In this document: in pieces, positions 1 to 7,375 of the stretch | How the letters are laid out: each line of letters starts with the position of its first letter | How positions within the stretch are numbered: the stretch's first letter is position 1 | NCBI GenBank assembly: GCA_023229175.1 | Contig: JALNZV010000040.1 | Coordinates: forward strand, 1-15,644 | Direction: 5' to 3' | Source of the DNA: Tissierellaceae bacterium | Lineage (GTDB): Bacteria > Bacillota > Clostridia > Tissierellales > Tissierellaceae | DNA length: 15,644 nucleotides | Program-made: the position numbers and the translations under genes | Notes under the pieces: generated by a model | Told to the model about the DNA's origin: nothing | The model's input: the letters and a program-made list of their open reading frames with translations, nothing else | Database searches by the model: none

Positions 1-1026
1 AAATTTTAACATTTCTTCCTTTAATGGTATTATATATTTTTGTTGAAGCCGATAACTATTACAATATAACAACCAGCCATTATAAGAGTTTAATGAACAC
101 CACTGATTATAGTTCATTCTTTCATTAGTTTTTAAATACTTGTTTATTTCTTTAACTTTGTATTTCAATCGGGTAACAGTAGATTTTCTTAATAATATAT
201 AATCGGGAAATATTCTATATCCTAAGAAATCAATACCTCTTACTGTAGTTGGAAACACTTGCCAATTGTGTTTGAGTTCTAAATCTAACTCACCCATTAA
301 AAACTCTTCAATCTCATTTTTGAGTTTATGCAAATATTCTTTTGATTCATGTAAGATTACCATATCATCCATATATCTATAATAATGCTTTATTCCCTTA
401 ACTTCTTTTATCCAATGGTCAAGTGGACTTAAATATAAATTACCTGACCATTGCGATAAATAATTTCCAATTGGAATTCCTTTACTGCCTGATGTACTAT
501 CTATGATTTCATCTATCAACCATAACAGCTTTTCATCTTTAAATATCTTGCGATAAATAGATTTCAATATATCATGATTAATATTAGGATAATACTTTTT
601 AACATCTAACTTTAAACAATATTGAGTTCCTTCTCTATCATCTTTAATCGCAGTTGTTATTCTATTTAGGGCTAAGTGTATGCCTCTACCAGGGATTGCC
701 GAATAAGTATCTCTTACCAATTGCTTCATCAATATTGGTTCAATTACCTGCAGCAAAGCCCATTGACATATTCTATCAGGAAAATAAGGTAGTTTATATA
801 TTTCTCTTATCTTTTTACCTTCTTTTCTCTCAAATATAACATAATCAGAAGTATTATAAGATTGTTTTATTAATTGCTCTTGCAATATACTTAGATAATA
901 TTCATTATCTTCATCAACCATACAAACCTCTTTATACCAACCCTTACCTTTACTTGCATTCTTATGAGCAAGTTTTAAGTTATCCATTTCATAAATCTTT
1001 TCATATAAGTAGCCAATTCTCTTCAT
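1..1026 (-). CDS. DGR reverse transcriptase (3' end beyond window)
   Basis: The frame is open for 342 codons from ATG at 1026 to the left edge with no stop, so the C-terminus is outside the window. Reverse transcriptase motifs are visible in order: motif A LKLDVKKYYPNI with catalytic D141, the DGR-typical GIPIGNYLSQW block (GxxxSQ, S191-Q192, where retroviral and group II enzymes usually have QG), and YMDDM with Y218-D220-D221. The SQ variant and the nearby TR/VR repeats identify it as a DGR enzyme, which copies TR RNA into adenine-mutagenised cDNA. The start at 1026 is chosen because AAGGTG sits 5 bases before the ATG and the next residues (MKRIGYLYEKIYEMDN) look like a normal RT N-terminus. 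The same frame is open upstream to 1314 and contains the TR, so an automatic caller might start it at 1293. No maturase or endonuclease domain is seen in the visible part. Confidence 0.95.
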   Translation of the reverse strand, partial: MKRIGYLYEKIYEMDNLKLAHKNASKGKGWYKEVCMVDEDNEYYLSILQEQLIKQSYNTSDYVIFERKEGKKIREIYKLPYFPDRICQWALLQVIEPILMKQLVRDTYSAIPGRGIHLALNRITTAIKDDREGTQYCLKLDVKKYYPNINHDILKSIYRKIFKDEKLLWLIDEIIDSTSGSKGIPIGNYLSQWSGNLYLSPLDHWIKEVKGIKHYYRYMDDMVILHESKEYLHKLKNEIEEFLMGELDLELKHNWQVFPTTVRGIDFLGYRIFPDYILLRKSTVTRLKYKVKEINKYLKTNERMNYNQWCSLNSYNGWLLYCNSYRLQQKYIIPLKEEMLKF

Positions 1027-1157
1027 TATGTCACCTTGTTTGTGCATTATACCTGAGCGTTCGACATTTAAGCTACCAGCACAAGTTCCTGTGTATTTTT
1101 TATGTTTTGCCAAGAGGCAGGGCAATGAGGATGCACGTAGGTTTTTCCTTATTTCTT
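1027..1157 (-). other. TR-RT spacer, probable structured part of the TR RNA
   Basis: These 131 bases separate the TR from the reverse transcriptase start. In characterised DGRs the RNA immediately downstream of TR is needed for cDNA priming, so this is the expected place for that function (established for the family, inferred here). An inverted repeat, TTGCC with GGCAA and a 9-base loop, lies at 1107-1125. A weaker one (CACA/TGTG, 6-base loop) lies about 25 bases further toward the RT. The segment also carries the RT ribosome binding site. It contains no stop in the RT frame, but 43 stop-free codons is not strong evidence that it is translated. There is no accessory variability determinant (Avd) gene here. 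Confidence 0.5.
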
Positions 1158-1276
1158 GCACAAATAGTACGTGCCTGCCATGATTCCGATTACGATTAGA
1201 AGGTGCAATAGACACAAGCCGAGCGAAACCGCCTGCATTAGTCCCATTATTCCAATTACCGCTGACATACGAAACC
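1158..1276 (-). repeat. DGR template repeat (TR), 119 bp
   Basis: The segment aligns without gaps to the 3' ends of all three fibre genes. Homology starts at GGTTTCG and stops at TTTGTGC, with unrelated flanks on both sides. On the sense strand it has 25 adenines, concentrated in seven AAT codons (pattern GNWNNGTN...SNRNRN in the VR frame), as expected of a template whose adenines are randomised during copying. Against VR1, 17 of 25 adenines are substituted but only 7 of 94 other bases. It is not inside a complete fibre gene: ATG at 1293 is only five codons upstream. Three codons (1207-1224 region: GCT, CTT, TCT) look already mutated relative to the VRs, so the TR is not pristine. Confidence 0.93.
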
Positions 1277-1290
1277 GAGTCCTCACTGCC

Positions 1291-1305
1291 CATAGATTTT
1301 CCTTT
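1291..1305 (-). promoter_or_regulatory. Ribosome-binding site and ATG just upstream of the TR
   Basis: On the minus strand AAAGGA is followed after a few bases by ATG at 1293-1291. This start is in the VR reading frame and in the reverse transcriptase frame. Translation from here would read through the whole TR and spacer and continue into the RT, giving an 89-residue N-terminal extension beginning MGSEDSVSYVSGNWNNG. Whether this is used is unknown. It may be a leftover of the target gene from which the TR arose, or a way to couple ribosome traffic on the TR transcript to RT expression. Confidence 0.45.
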
Positions 1306-1322
1306 AGTATGTAATCATCAAT

Positions 1323-3113
1323 TTATGAAGCAGCCGGCACAAACAGCACGCGCCCGCCACGATCCCGAGCATGAGTAGAAGGCGCAAGATTCACACTCCG
1401 ACTGAAACCGCCCGCAATAGTCCCATAATGCCAACTACCGCCGACATACGAAACCTTATGACCCGCATTTGTTGCATTTTGATAGAAATAATCCTCAATA
1501 GGTTTATTACTTGCTCCAAGTGTTTCAGTTGCAAGGAATGCAAAGTCACAAACTTCTGACCAGCCAATTGCACTAATATATCCATATGTATTAGCTAACT
1601 CAAATCCAACATCAAAGTATGGGTCAGTAATAACACTATCTGTAAATCCACTATAAGCAATGTATGCTTGATTATTTACTCCATCTGAATATACATTTAA
1701 GCCATCTTCCCACTTCCAAATATTGCCCCAGAAGTTTTCTTGACCTCTATATATAACAGAAACCAAACCATCAGTTCCAACCGCCATACCTGAACCATTA
1801 CCAATAGCATAAGTTGCTCCGGTTGGTTCTGACTCATTACCGTCACCACTAGATTTATCTACAACTCCTCTTCCGATTTTACTCTGAGTATCAAATGAGC
1901 CATACTCTATTGCAAATAATAATTGAGATGCTGAATTTGAGAATATATCTTCTAACTGCCAACCAGTTCCTCTATTATTAGCAATTATTCTTGCTTTTGC
2001 TCTTGTAAAATCTTGAGTCAACCCACTAATAGGTTTAGCGGTTGCTATTGAAGAAAGCTTATCTCCAGTAGCAGCTGTAAAATCTACAATCTGTTCATCA
2101 TTTAATAAATATACACTTCCTGATACATCATAGGCACATCCTTCATAAGCTGATAGGTAAATGAAGTCAACAGGTTTTTTATTTGATTCTCTTGTATAAA
2201 AAGCTGGATGTAATTTGAATCCAAATCTATCTGTTTCTGAAATATAATATCTTATCTTTTGAACACTTAATCCTCTTTTACCCGGAATCTTTTTAAAGTC
2301 AATAGGAACTGATTTATACCAAAATGCAGGCTGCTCAACCATCGCTTGAACTACGGTTCCAATCGGATAATTAACTCCATCAACATCCAATGCAATTAAG
2401 AGTTTACCACTTTCTGTATATCCAGGTTCTCCTAAATAAGCCAATCTCTTTCCGGTATCTGTAACAATACATTTTTTGCGATTACCATACATATTATAGA
2501 TATCAAAATCTGTCCCTGGATTCTTTCCAATAGCATCTCCCAATCTGGTAACTGTTTTATTGACAGCGTCCCATTCTATTCCAAGAACGTTTTTTTCTGA
2601 ATAGCCTACAAATCCTTTAATATTATTGGTTTCTAAGGTTATATCATTGATATTATTTATAGTTGCTACAGCTGCAGGCTCTACATCAATAATAATATCA
2701 GCGGCATTTGAAGTAACCGTTAATAAACTAATCATTAAGCTTGAAGAACTTGTGCCATTATTAGGTGACATCCAATTTGCCTCAATAGCTTTTGTCACAG
2801 AATAAAGAATTTCTCCAAGGTCAGGGTCTTGAGCATATAATCCAATAGTCCGAACATAATATCCGATAGCTAAATCTGTATTAGATATAACTCCACTAAC
2901 CTTTACAGTTGCAGAATTAACAACCTTTACTGAACTAATATCAACCGTTTGTTTTATAGATGATAATTCGGTAAGTGTTGGTAAGGATGAATCACTTGGA
3001 GTAGAATCAGATATTCTAATCTTGGTGAAACGCATCTTTGTAGTTCCTGAAGCAATCTTTATCATTAGGTTATGACCACGTTCAGTAATTACAGTGCTTT
3101 TAAAACTTGCCAT
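1323..3113 (-). CDS. Tail fibre, DGR target 1 (596 aa)
   Basis: This is the fibre gene nearest the TR. The first ~150 residues (MASFKSTVITERGHNLMIKI onward) match the phage tail-collar fibre N-terminal family, which attaches to the baseplate. From about residue 230 (VMVEQPAFWYK...) the protein resembles the formylglycine-generating-enzyme/C-type-lectin-like fold used by DGR variable proteins. The VR encodes residues 554-592 with the scaffold VGGSWxxGxxAGGFxRSV, and only PAAS follows. This copy has its own VR sequence and is the one that best fits mutagenesis from the present TR. Its N-terminal third is almost identical in DNA to target 2 because of a recent duplication. GAGGAATAAATT precedes the ATG as ribosome binding site. 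The role is inferred as receptor binding with a diversified tip. Confidence 0.9.
   Translation of the reverse strand: MASFKSTVITERGHNLMIKIASGTTKMRFTKIRISDSTPSDSSLPTLTELSSIKQTVDISSVKVVNSATVKVSGVISNTDLAIGYYVRTIGLYAQDPDLGEILYSVTKAIEANWMSPNNGTSSSSLMISLLTVTSNAADIIIDVEPAAVATINNINDITLETNNIKGFVGYSEKNVLGIEWDAVNKTVTRLGDAIGKNPGTDFDIYNMYGNRKKCIVTDTGKRLAYLGEPGYTESGKLLIALDVDGVNYPIGTVVQAMVEQPAFWYKSVPIDFKKIPGKRGLSVQKIRYYISETDRFGFKLHPAFYTRESNKKPVDFIYLSAYEGCAYDVSGSVYLLNDEQIVDFTAATGDKLSSIATAKPISGLTQDFTRAKARIIANNRGTGWQLEDIFSNSASQLLFAIEYGSFDTQSKIGRGVVDKSSGDGNESEPTGATYAIGNGSGMAVGTDGLVSVIYRGQENFWGNIWKWEDGLNVYSDGVNNQAYIAYSGFTDSVITDPYFDVGFELANTYGYISAIGWSEVCDFAFLATETLGASNKPIEDYFYQNATNAGHKVSYVGGSWHYGTIAGGFSRSVNLAPSTHARDRGGRVLFVPAAS
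1337..1455 (-). repeat. DGR variable repeat VR1
   Basis: 119 bases, same length as the TR, no indels. It differs from the TR at 24 positions: 17 at template adenines (11 to G, 4 to C, 2 to T) and 7 at non-adenines. Changed codons map to the surface-loop residues of the lectin-like fold (for example N to H, Y, I, T, A, D), while W, GG and AGGF scaffold codons are kept. The 3' part, ending GTGCTGTTTGTGC, is GC-rich and is in the position of the initiation-of-mutagenic-homing site of known DGRs, although it too carries A-to-G differences from the TR. Confidence 0.93.
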
Positions 3114-3522
3114 AATTTATTCCTCTTTTATTTTCTTATATTGCTTATGCAGCAGGAGGCACAAACAGTACGCGTGCGCAATAATTAAGATAATGCTCAG
3201 AAGGAGAATTATTCACACTCCGATAGAAACCGCCCGCACGTAAGCCATTAGTCCAACTACCGCCGACACTCGAAACCTTATGACCCCCATTCAGCACGTC
3301 TTGATAGAAATAATCTTCAATTGGCTTATTATCTGCTCCTAATGTTTCAGTAGGAAGGAATGCAAAATCACAAACCTCTGACCAGCCAATAGCACTAATA
3401 TAGCCATTTGTATTAGCTAACTCAAATCCAACATCAAAGTATGGGTCTGCGATTACACTATCTGCAAATCCGCTGTAAGCAATATAAGCTTGATTATTTA
3501 CTCCGTCCGCATATACATTTAA
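2693..3522. repeat. 830-bp exact direct repeat, copy A
   Basis: By reading, this stretch is identical to 4515-5344, an offset of 1822 bases (one fibre gene plus its 31-base spacer). It covers the N-terminal part of target 1, the spacer and the C-terminal ~125 codons of target 2 including VR2. Toward 2521 the match continues with only four differences and then decays. On the other side it stops abruptly at 3523. This is the signature of a recent tandem duplication or unequal crossover. Confidence 0.88.
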
Positions 3523-4935
3523 GCCATCTTCCCACTTCCAAATATTGCCCCAAAAGTTTTCTTGACCTCTATATATTACAGATACTAATCCATCAGTTCC
3601 AACTGCCATACCTGAGCCATTTCCAATAGCATAAGTTGCTCCAGTTGGTTCTGACTCATTACCGCTACCAACAGGTTTATCTACAACACCTCTTCCAATC
3701 CTATTCTGAGTATCAAAAGACCCATATTCAATTGCAAATAATAGTTGAGATGCTGAATTTGAGAAGATATCTTCAAGCTGCCAACCAGTTCCTCTATTAT
3801 TAGCAATTATTCTTGCTTTTGCTCTTGTAAAGTCTTGAGTCAACCCACTAATAGGTTTAGCATTAGCAATAGATGAAAGTTTATCCCCGGTAATAGCTGT
3901 AAAATCAACAATTTGCTCATCATTTAAGATATAGCTTTCTGCGGACGTATCATAAGCGCATCCTTCATAAGCGGATAAATAAATAAATGGAACAGGTTTT
4001 TTATTTGATTCTCTTGTATAAAAAGCTGGATGAAGCTTAAATCCAAATCTTGCTGTTTCTGAAATATAATATCTTATCTTTTGAACACTTAATCCTCTTC
4101 TTCCTGAAATCTTTTTAAAATCAATAGGCACAGCTTTATACCAGAATGCAGGCTGCTCAACCATTACTTGAACCGAAGTCCCAACCGGATAATTAACTCC
4201 ATCTAAATTAATCGCACTTGTTAATTTTCCAGTTTCAGTATAACCTGTTTCTCCTAAATAAGCCAATCTAATTCCGGTATCTGTTACAATACATTTTTTG
4301 CGATTACCATACATATTATAGATATCGAAGTCCGCTCCAGCATTCTTTCCAATAGCATCTCCCAATCTTGTAACTGTTTTATTGACAACGTCCCATTCTA
4401 TTCCAAGAACGTTTTTTTCTGAATAGCCTACAAATCCCTTAATATTATTGGTTTCTAAGGTTATATCATTGATATTATTTATAGTTGCTACAGCTGCAGG
4501 CTCTACATCAATAGTAATATCAGCGGCATTTGAAGTAACCGTTAATAAACTAATCATTAAGCTTGAAGAACTTGTGCCATTATTAGGTGACATCCAATTT
4601 GCCTCAATAGCTTTTGTCACAGAATAAAGAATTTCTCCAAGGTCAGGGTCTTGAGCATATAATCCAATAGTCCGAACATAATATCCGATAGCTAAATCTG
4701 TATTAGATATAACTCCACTAACCTTTACAGTTGCAGAATTAACAACCTTTACTGAACTAATATCAACCGTTTGTTTTATAGATGATAATTCGGTAAGTGT
4801 TGGTAAGGATGAATCACTTGGAGTAGAATCAGATATTCTAATCTTGGTGAAACGCATCTTTGTAGTTCCTGAAGCAATCTTTATCATTAGGTTATGACCA
4901 CGTTCAGTAATTACAGTGCTTTTAAAACTTGCCAT
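3145..4935 (-). CDS. Tail fibre, DGR target 2 (596 aa)
   Basis: Same architecture as target 1: tail-collar type N-terminal domain (residues 1-~150), a middle linker with LGIEWDVVNKTVTRLGDAIG, and a lectin-like C-terminal domain ending in a VR (residues 554-592) followed by PPAA. It is a mosaic: its N-terminal third matches target 1 nearly base for base, its last ~125 codons match target 3 exactly, and the middle is distinct from both. The C-terminal VR contains VGGSWTNGLRAGGFYRSV. It is separated from its neighbours by 31-base spacers with GAGGAATAAATT as ribosome binding site and no visible terminator, so all three fibres should be co-transcribed. The particle could carry mixed fibres, since the attachment domains are nearly the same. 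Confidence 0.9.
   Translation of the reverse strand: MASFKSTVITERGHNLMIKIASGTTKMRFTKIRISDSTPSDSSLPTLTELSSIKQTVDISSVKVVNSATVKVSGVISNTDLAIGYYVRTIGLYAQDPDLGEILYSVTKAIEANWMSPNNGTSSSSLMISLLTVTSNAADITIDVEPAAVATINNINDITLETNNIKGFVGYSEKNVLGIEWDVVNKTVTRLGDAIGKNAGADFDIYNMYGNRKKCIVTDTGIRLAYLGETGYTETGKLTSAINLDGVNYPVGTSVQVMVEQPAFWYKAVPIDFKKISGRRGLSVQKIRYYISETARFGFKLHPAFYTRESNKKPVPFIYLSAYEGCAYDTSAESYILNDEQIVDFTAITGDKLSSIANAKPISGLTQDFTRAKARIIANNRGTGWQLEDIFSNSASQLLFAIEYGSFDTQNRIGRGVVDKPVGSGNESEPTGATYAIGNGSGMAVGTDGLVSVIYRGQENFWGNIWKWEDGLNVYADGVNNQAYIAYSGFADSVIADPYFDVGFELANTNGYISAIGWSEVCDFAFLPTETLGADNKPIEDYFYQDVLNGGHKVSSVGGSWTNGLRAGGFYRSVNNSPSEHYLNYCARVLFVPPAA
3159..3277 (-). repeat. DGR variable repeat VR2
   Basis: 119 bases aligning gaplessly to the TR with 34 differences, 14 at TR adenines and 20 at other positions. 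It is identical to VR3 and differs from VR1 at 31 positions. The poor adenine specificity against the present TR means it was probably written by an earlier or different template. It keeps the scaffold codons for GGSW, AGGF and RSVN shared with VR1. Confidence 0.88.
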
Positions 4936-5344
4936 AATTTATTCCTCTTTTATTTTCTTATATTGCTTATGCAGCAGGAGGCACAAACAGTACGCGTGCG
5001 CAATAATTAAGATAATGCTCAGAAGGAGAATTATTCACACTCCGATAGAAACCGCCCGCACGTAAGCCATTAGTCCAACTACCGCCGACACTCGAAACCT
5101 TATGACCCCCATTCAGCACGTCTTGATAGAAATAATCTTCAATTGGCTTATTATCTGCTCCTAATGTTTCAGTAGGAAGGAATGCAAAATCACAAACCTC
5201 TGACCAGCCAATAGCACTAATATAGCCATTTGTATTAGCTAACTCAAATCCAACATCAAAGTATGGGTCTGCGATTACACTATCTGCAAATCCGCTGTAA
5301 GCAATATAAGCTTGATTATTTACTCCGTCCGCATATACATTTAA
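4515..5344. repeat. 830-bp exact direct repeat, copy B
   Basis: Partner of 2693-3522. It spans the N-terminal part of target 2, the spacer, and the C-terminal part of target 3 including VR3. Because the identity extends far outside the VR, it explains why VR2 and VR3 are the same. Confidence 0.88.
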
Positions 5345-6745
5345 TCCATCTTCATATTTATTAATATTACCCCAGAAGTTTTCTTGACCTCTATATATTA
5401 CAGAAACTAATCCATTTGTTCCAACAGCCATTCCTGAACCATTACCTATATTGAAGGTTGCTCCAGTTGGTTCTGCCATATTACCGTTACCAAGAGGTTT
5501 ATCTACAACTCCAAGTCCAATCCTAGTCTGAGTATCGAAAGAGCCATACTCAATCGCAAATAATAGTTGAGATGCTGAATTTGAGAATATATCTTCAAGT
5601 TGCCAACCGGTTCCTCTATTATTAGCCATTATTCTTGCTGCGCCTCTTGTGAAATCATTTATATATCCGCTAATTGGTTTTACATTAGCAATAGATGAAA
5701 GCTTATCCGCAGAAGTTGCTGAAAAGTCATCATTTAAGATATAGCTTTCTGCGGATACATCATAAGGACATCCTTCATAGGCTGATAGATAAATAAATGG
5801 AACAGATTTTTTAGATGCTTCTCTTGTATAAAAGGCTGGATGTAATTTGAATCCGAATCTATCTGTTTCTGAAATATAATATCTTATCTTTTGAACACTG
5901 AATCCTCTTCTTCCAGAGATTTTCTTAAAGTCAATAGGTACGGCTTTATACCAGAATGCAGGTTGCTCAACCATTACTTGAACTGTTGTACCTATTGGAT
6001 AATTAGTTCCACCAACATCTAAAGCAACTATTAATTTTCCAGTTTCAGTATAACCTGTTTCTCCAAGATAAGCTAATCTAACTCCGGTATCTGTAACAAT
6101 ACATTTCTTTCTGTTACCATACATATTATAGATATCAAAGTCTTCTCCTGGATTCTTTCCAATAGCATCTCCAAGTCTTGTAACCCTTTTATTGACTATG
6201 TCCCATTCTAATCCTAATATCCCCTTTTCTGAATATCCTACAAATCCTTTAACATTACTGATTTCTTCATTTAATTGATTAATATCATTGATAGTTGCTA
6301 CAGCATTTGGGTCGATATTAATAGTAATATTAGCTGCATTTGAAGTAACCGTTAATAGATTAATCATCAAACTTGAAGAACTAATTCCATTATCTGGAGG
6401 CATCCAATCTGCTTCAATTGCTTTAGTGACTGAATATAATATTTCTCCTTCATCAGGGTCTAAAGCATATAATCCAATAGTTTGAACATAATAACCTGTC
6501 CCTAATCCAGCATTTGAAATCGCTCCACTAACCTTTACAGTTGCAGAATTAACAACCTCTACTGAACTAATATCTACTACCTGTTTTACATCGGCTAAAG
6601 AAGTTAATCCCTCCAATTGCTCATCTGAATATATTTGACTAGAAATTCTAATCTTTGTGAAACTCATCTTTGTACTACCGGTACTAATTTTAGCCATTAA
6701 TGCGTGACCTTTATTAGTAATAATAGTGCTTTTAAAATTTGCCAT
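4967..6745 (-). CDS. Tail fibre, DGR target 3 (592 aa)
   Basis: This is the first fibre gene after the baseplate genes and the most divergent at its N-terminus (MANFKSTIITNKGHALMAKI), though clearly the same tail-collar type family. Its middle domain has a four-residue shortening relative to the others (ILNDDFSATSADKLSS against ILNDEQIVDFTAITGDKLSS). The last ~125 residues, including the VR at residues 550-588, equal those of target 2. A strong AGGAGG lies 8 bases before the ATG. It is probably the oldest member of the tandem array, with the other two made by duplication (inference). The role is as for the other fibres: baseplate attachment by the N-terminus and receptor contact through the C-terminal lectin-like domain. 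Confidence 0.9.
   Translation of the reverse strand: MANFKSTIITNKGHALMAKISTGSTKMSFTKIRISSQIYSDEQLEGLTSLADVKQVVDISSVEVVNSATVKVSGAISNAGLGTGYYVQTIGLYALDPDEGEILYSVTKAIEADWMPPDNGISSSSLMINLLTVTSNAANITINIDPNAVATINDINQLNEEISNVKGFVGYSEKGILGLEWDIVNKRVTRLGDAIGKNPGEDFDIYNMYGNRKKCIVTDTGVRLAYLGETGYTETGKLIVALDVGGTNYPIGTTVQVMVEQPAFWYKAVPIDFKKISGRRGFSVQKIRYYISETDRFGFKLHPAFYTREASKKSVPFIYLSAYEGCPYDVSAESYILNDDFSATSADKLSSIANVKPISGYINDFTRGAARIMANNRGTGWQLEDIFSNSASQLLFAIEYGSFDTQTRIGLGVVDKPLGNGNMAEPTGATFNIGNGSGMAVGTNGLVSVIYRGQENFWGNINKYEDGLNVYADGVNNQAYIAYSGFADSVIADPYFDVGFELANTNGYISAIGWSEVCDFAFLPTETLGADNKPIEDYFYQDVLNGGHKVSSVGGSWTNGLRAGGFYRSVNNSPSEHYLNYCARVLFVPPAA
4981..5099 (-). repeat. DGR variable repeat VR3
   Basis: 119 bases, identical to VR2 base for base. 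It lies within an exact repeat that runs well beyond the VR, so the identity comes from gene duplication, not from independent retrohoming. It shows that neither copy has been rewritten since the duplication. Confidence 0.88.
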
Positions 6746-6757
6746 AATTTTCCTCCT

Positions 6758-7375
6758 TTATTCTATATCATATACTGTTCCAGCATCTACAACCGAGCCT
6801 GCTTTAGCATTAGCTTGTGCATTATATGCTATATTGATATCAGCACTCAATGTATATTCCACGGATAGATCTAATGCTTGACCTCTATATAATAATGATT
6901 GTTTATCTTCAATCAATAAATTCAGAATATGTTTTTCTAAATTTACCGGTATCATTACGAATAAGGTTCTAAGCATCTCATCTAACTTACCATAAACTCC
7001 AATATAGGTAGTAATATTAAGTTTATATTCTTGATGTACTAAATCTATGATATAATTATCTTTCCCTAATAATTGGTCAAGCTTATTTCTAAGCTCCCTT
7101 ATAGTGAATGGTGCGATTGCGGATAAACGATTGATTATTCGCTCTCTTCTAAATTGTATAGTATCTGACTGCGGATTTGCTATTATATTTAACATATTTT
7201 CATAAATTGTTAAACCTCTTGCATTAGCAGTTAGAATAAATTGATTCTGTTCTACCTCTAATGTTAAGGAATCCAATTCATCAAATAGCTCATTTTCAGT
7301 TGAAACTAAATGGTCAGTCTCAAGCACATCTTTGTAGATTATCGGATAATATTTAGCTAAGTTTGTATTAGACAT
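6758..7375 (-). CDS. xkdU: DUF2313 (YmfQ/XkdU-like) baseplate protein
   Basis: The 205-residue protein lies between the baseplate J-like gene and the fibres, the position of XkdU in PBSX. The N-terminal YYPIIYKDVLETDHLVSTEN and the central helical part (FRRERIINRLSAIAPFTIRELRNKL) fit the DUF2313 family, which forms the end of the baseplate arm where fibres attach (gpI-like role, family knowledge). The C-terminus is extended by an alanine-rich stretch ending AGTVYDIE. Its start overlaps the end of the J-like gene by 8 bases, so translation is coupled. Only 12 bases separate it from fibre 3. Confidence 0.8.
   Translation of the reverse strand: MSNTNLAKYYPIIYKDVLETDHLVSTENELFDELDSLTLEVEQNQFILTANARGLTIYENMLNIIANPQSDTIQFRRERIINRLSAIAPFTIRELRNKLDQLLGKDNYIIDLVHQEYKLNITTYIGVYGKLDEMLRTLFVMIPVNLEKHILNLLIEDKQSLLYRGQALDLSVEYTLSADINIAYNAQANAKAGSVVDAGTVYDIE

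Noticed and set aside
654..1199. Plus-strand open frames at 654-839 and 954-1199.
   Set aside because: They lie antisense to the reverse transcriptase and TR, have no good ribosome-binding sites and low-complexity composition.
1024..1293. Taking 1293 as the true reverse transcriptase start.
   Set aside because: The extension is just the translated TR and spacer, and ATG at 1026 has the better AAGGTG site and a normal RT N-terminus. Kept as a finding rather than the gene start.
1294..1322. Dedicated promoter for TR/RT between fibre 1 and the TR.
   Set aside because: No properly spaced -35 and -10 boxes could be found. The genes are close enough for read-through.
3145..3160. A TGCT/AGCA hairpin at the end of VR2 as the DGR target-site cruciform.
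   Set aside because: Only a 4-base stem and absent at VR1. The known DGR hairpins have longer stems.
1323..6745. Phase-variable fibre switching by inversion.
   Set aside because: The repeats are direct, all three genes face the same way and no recombinase gene is present in the window.
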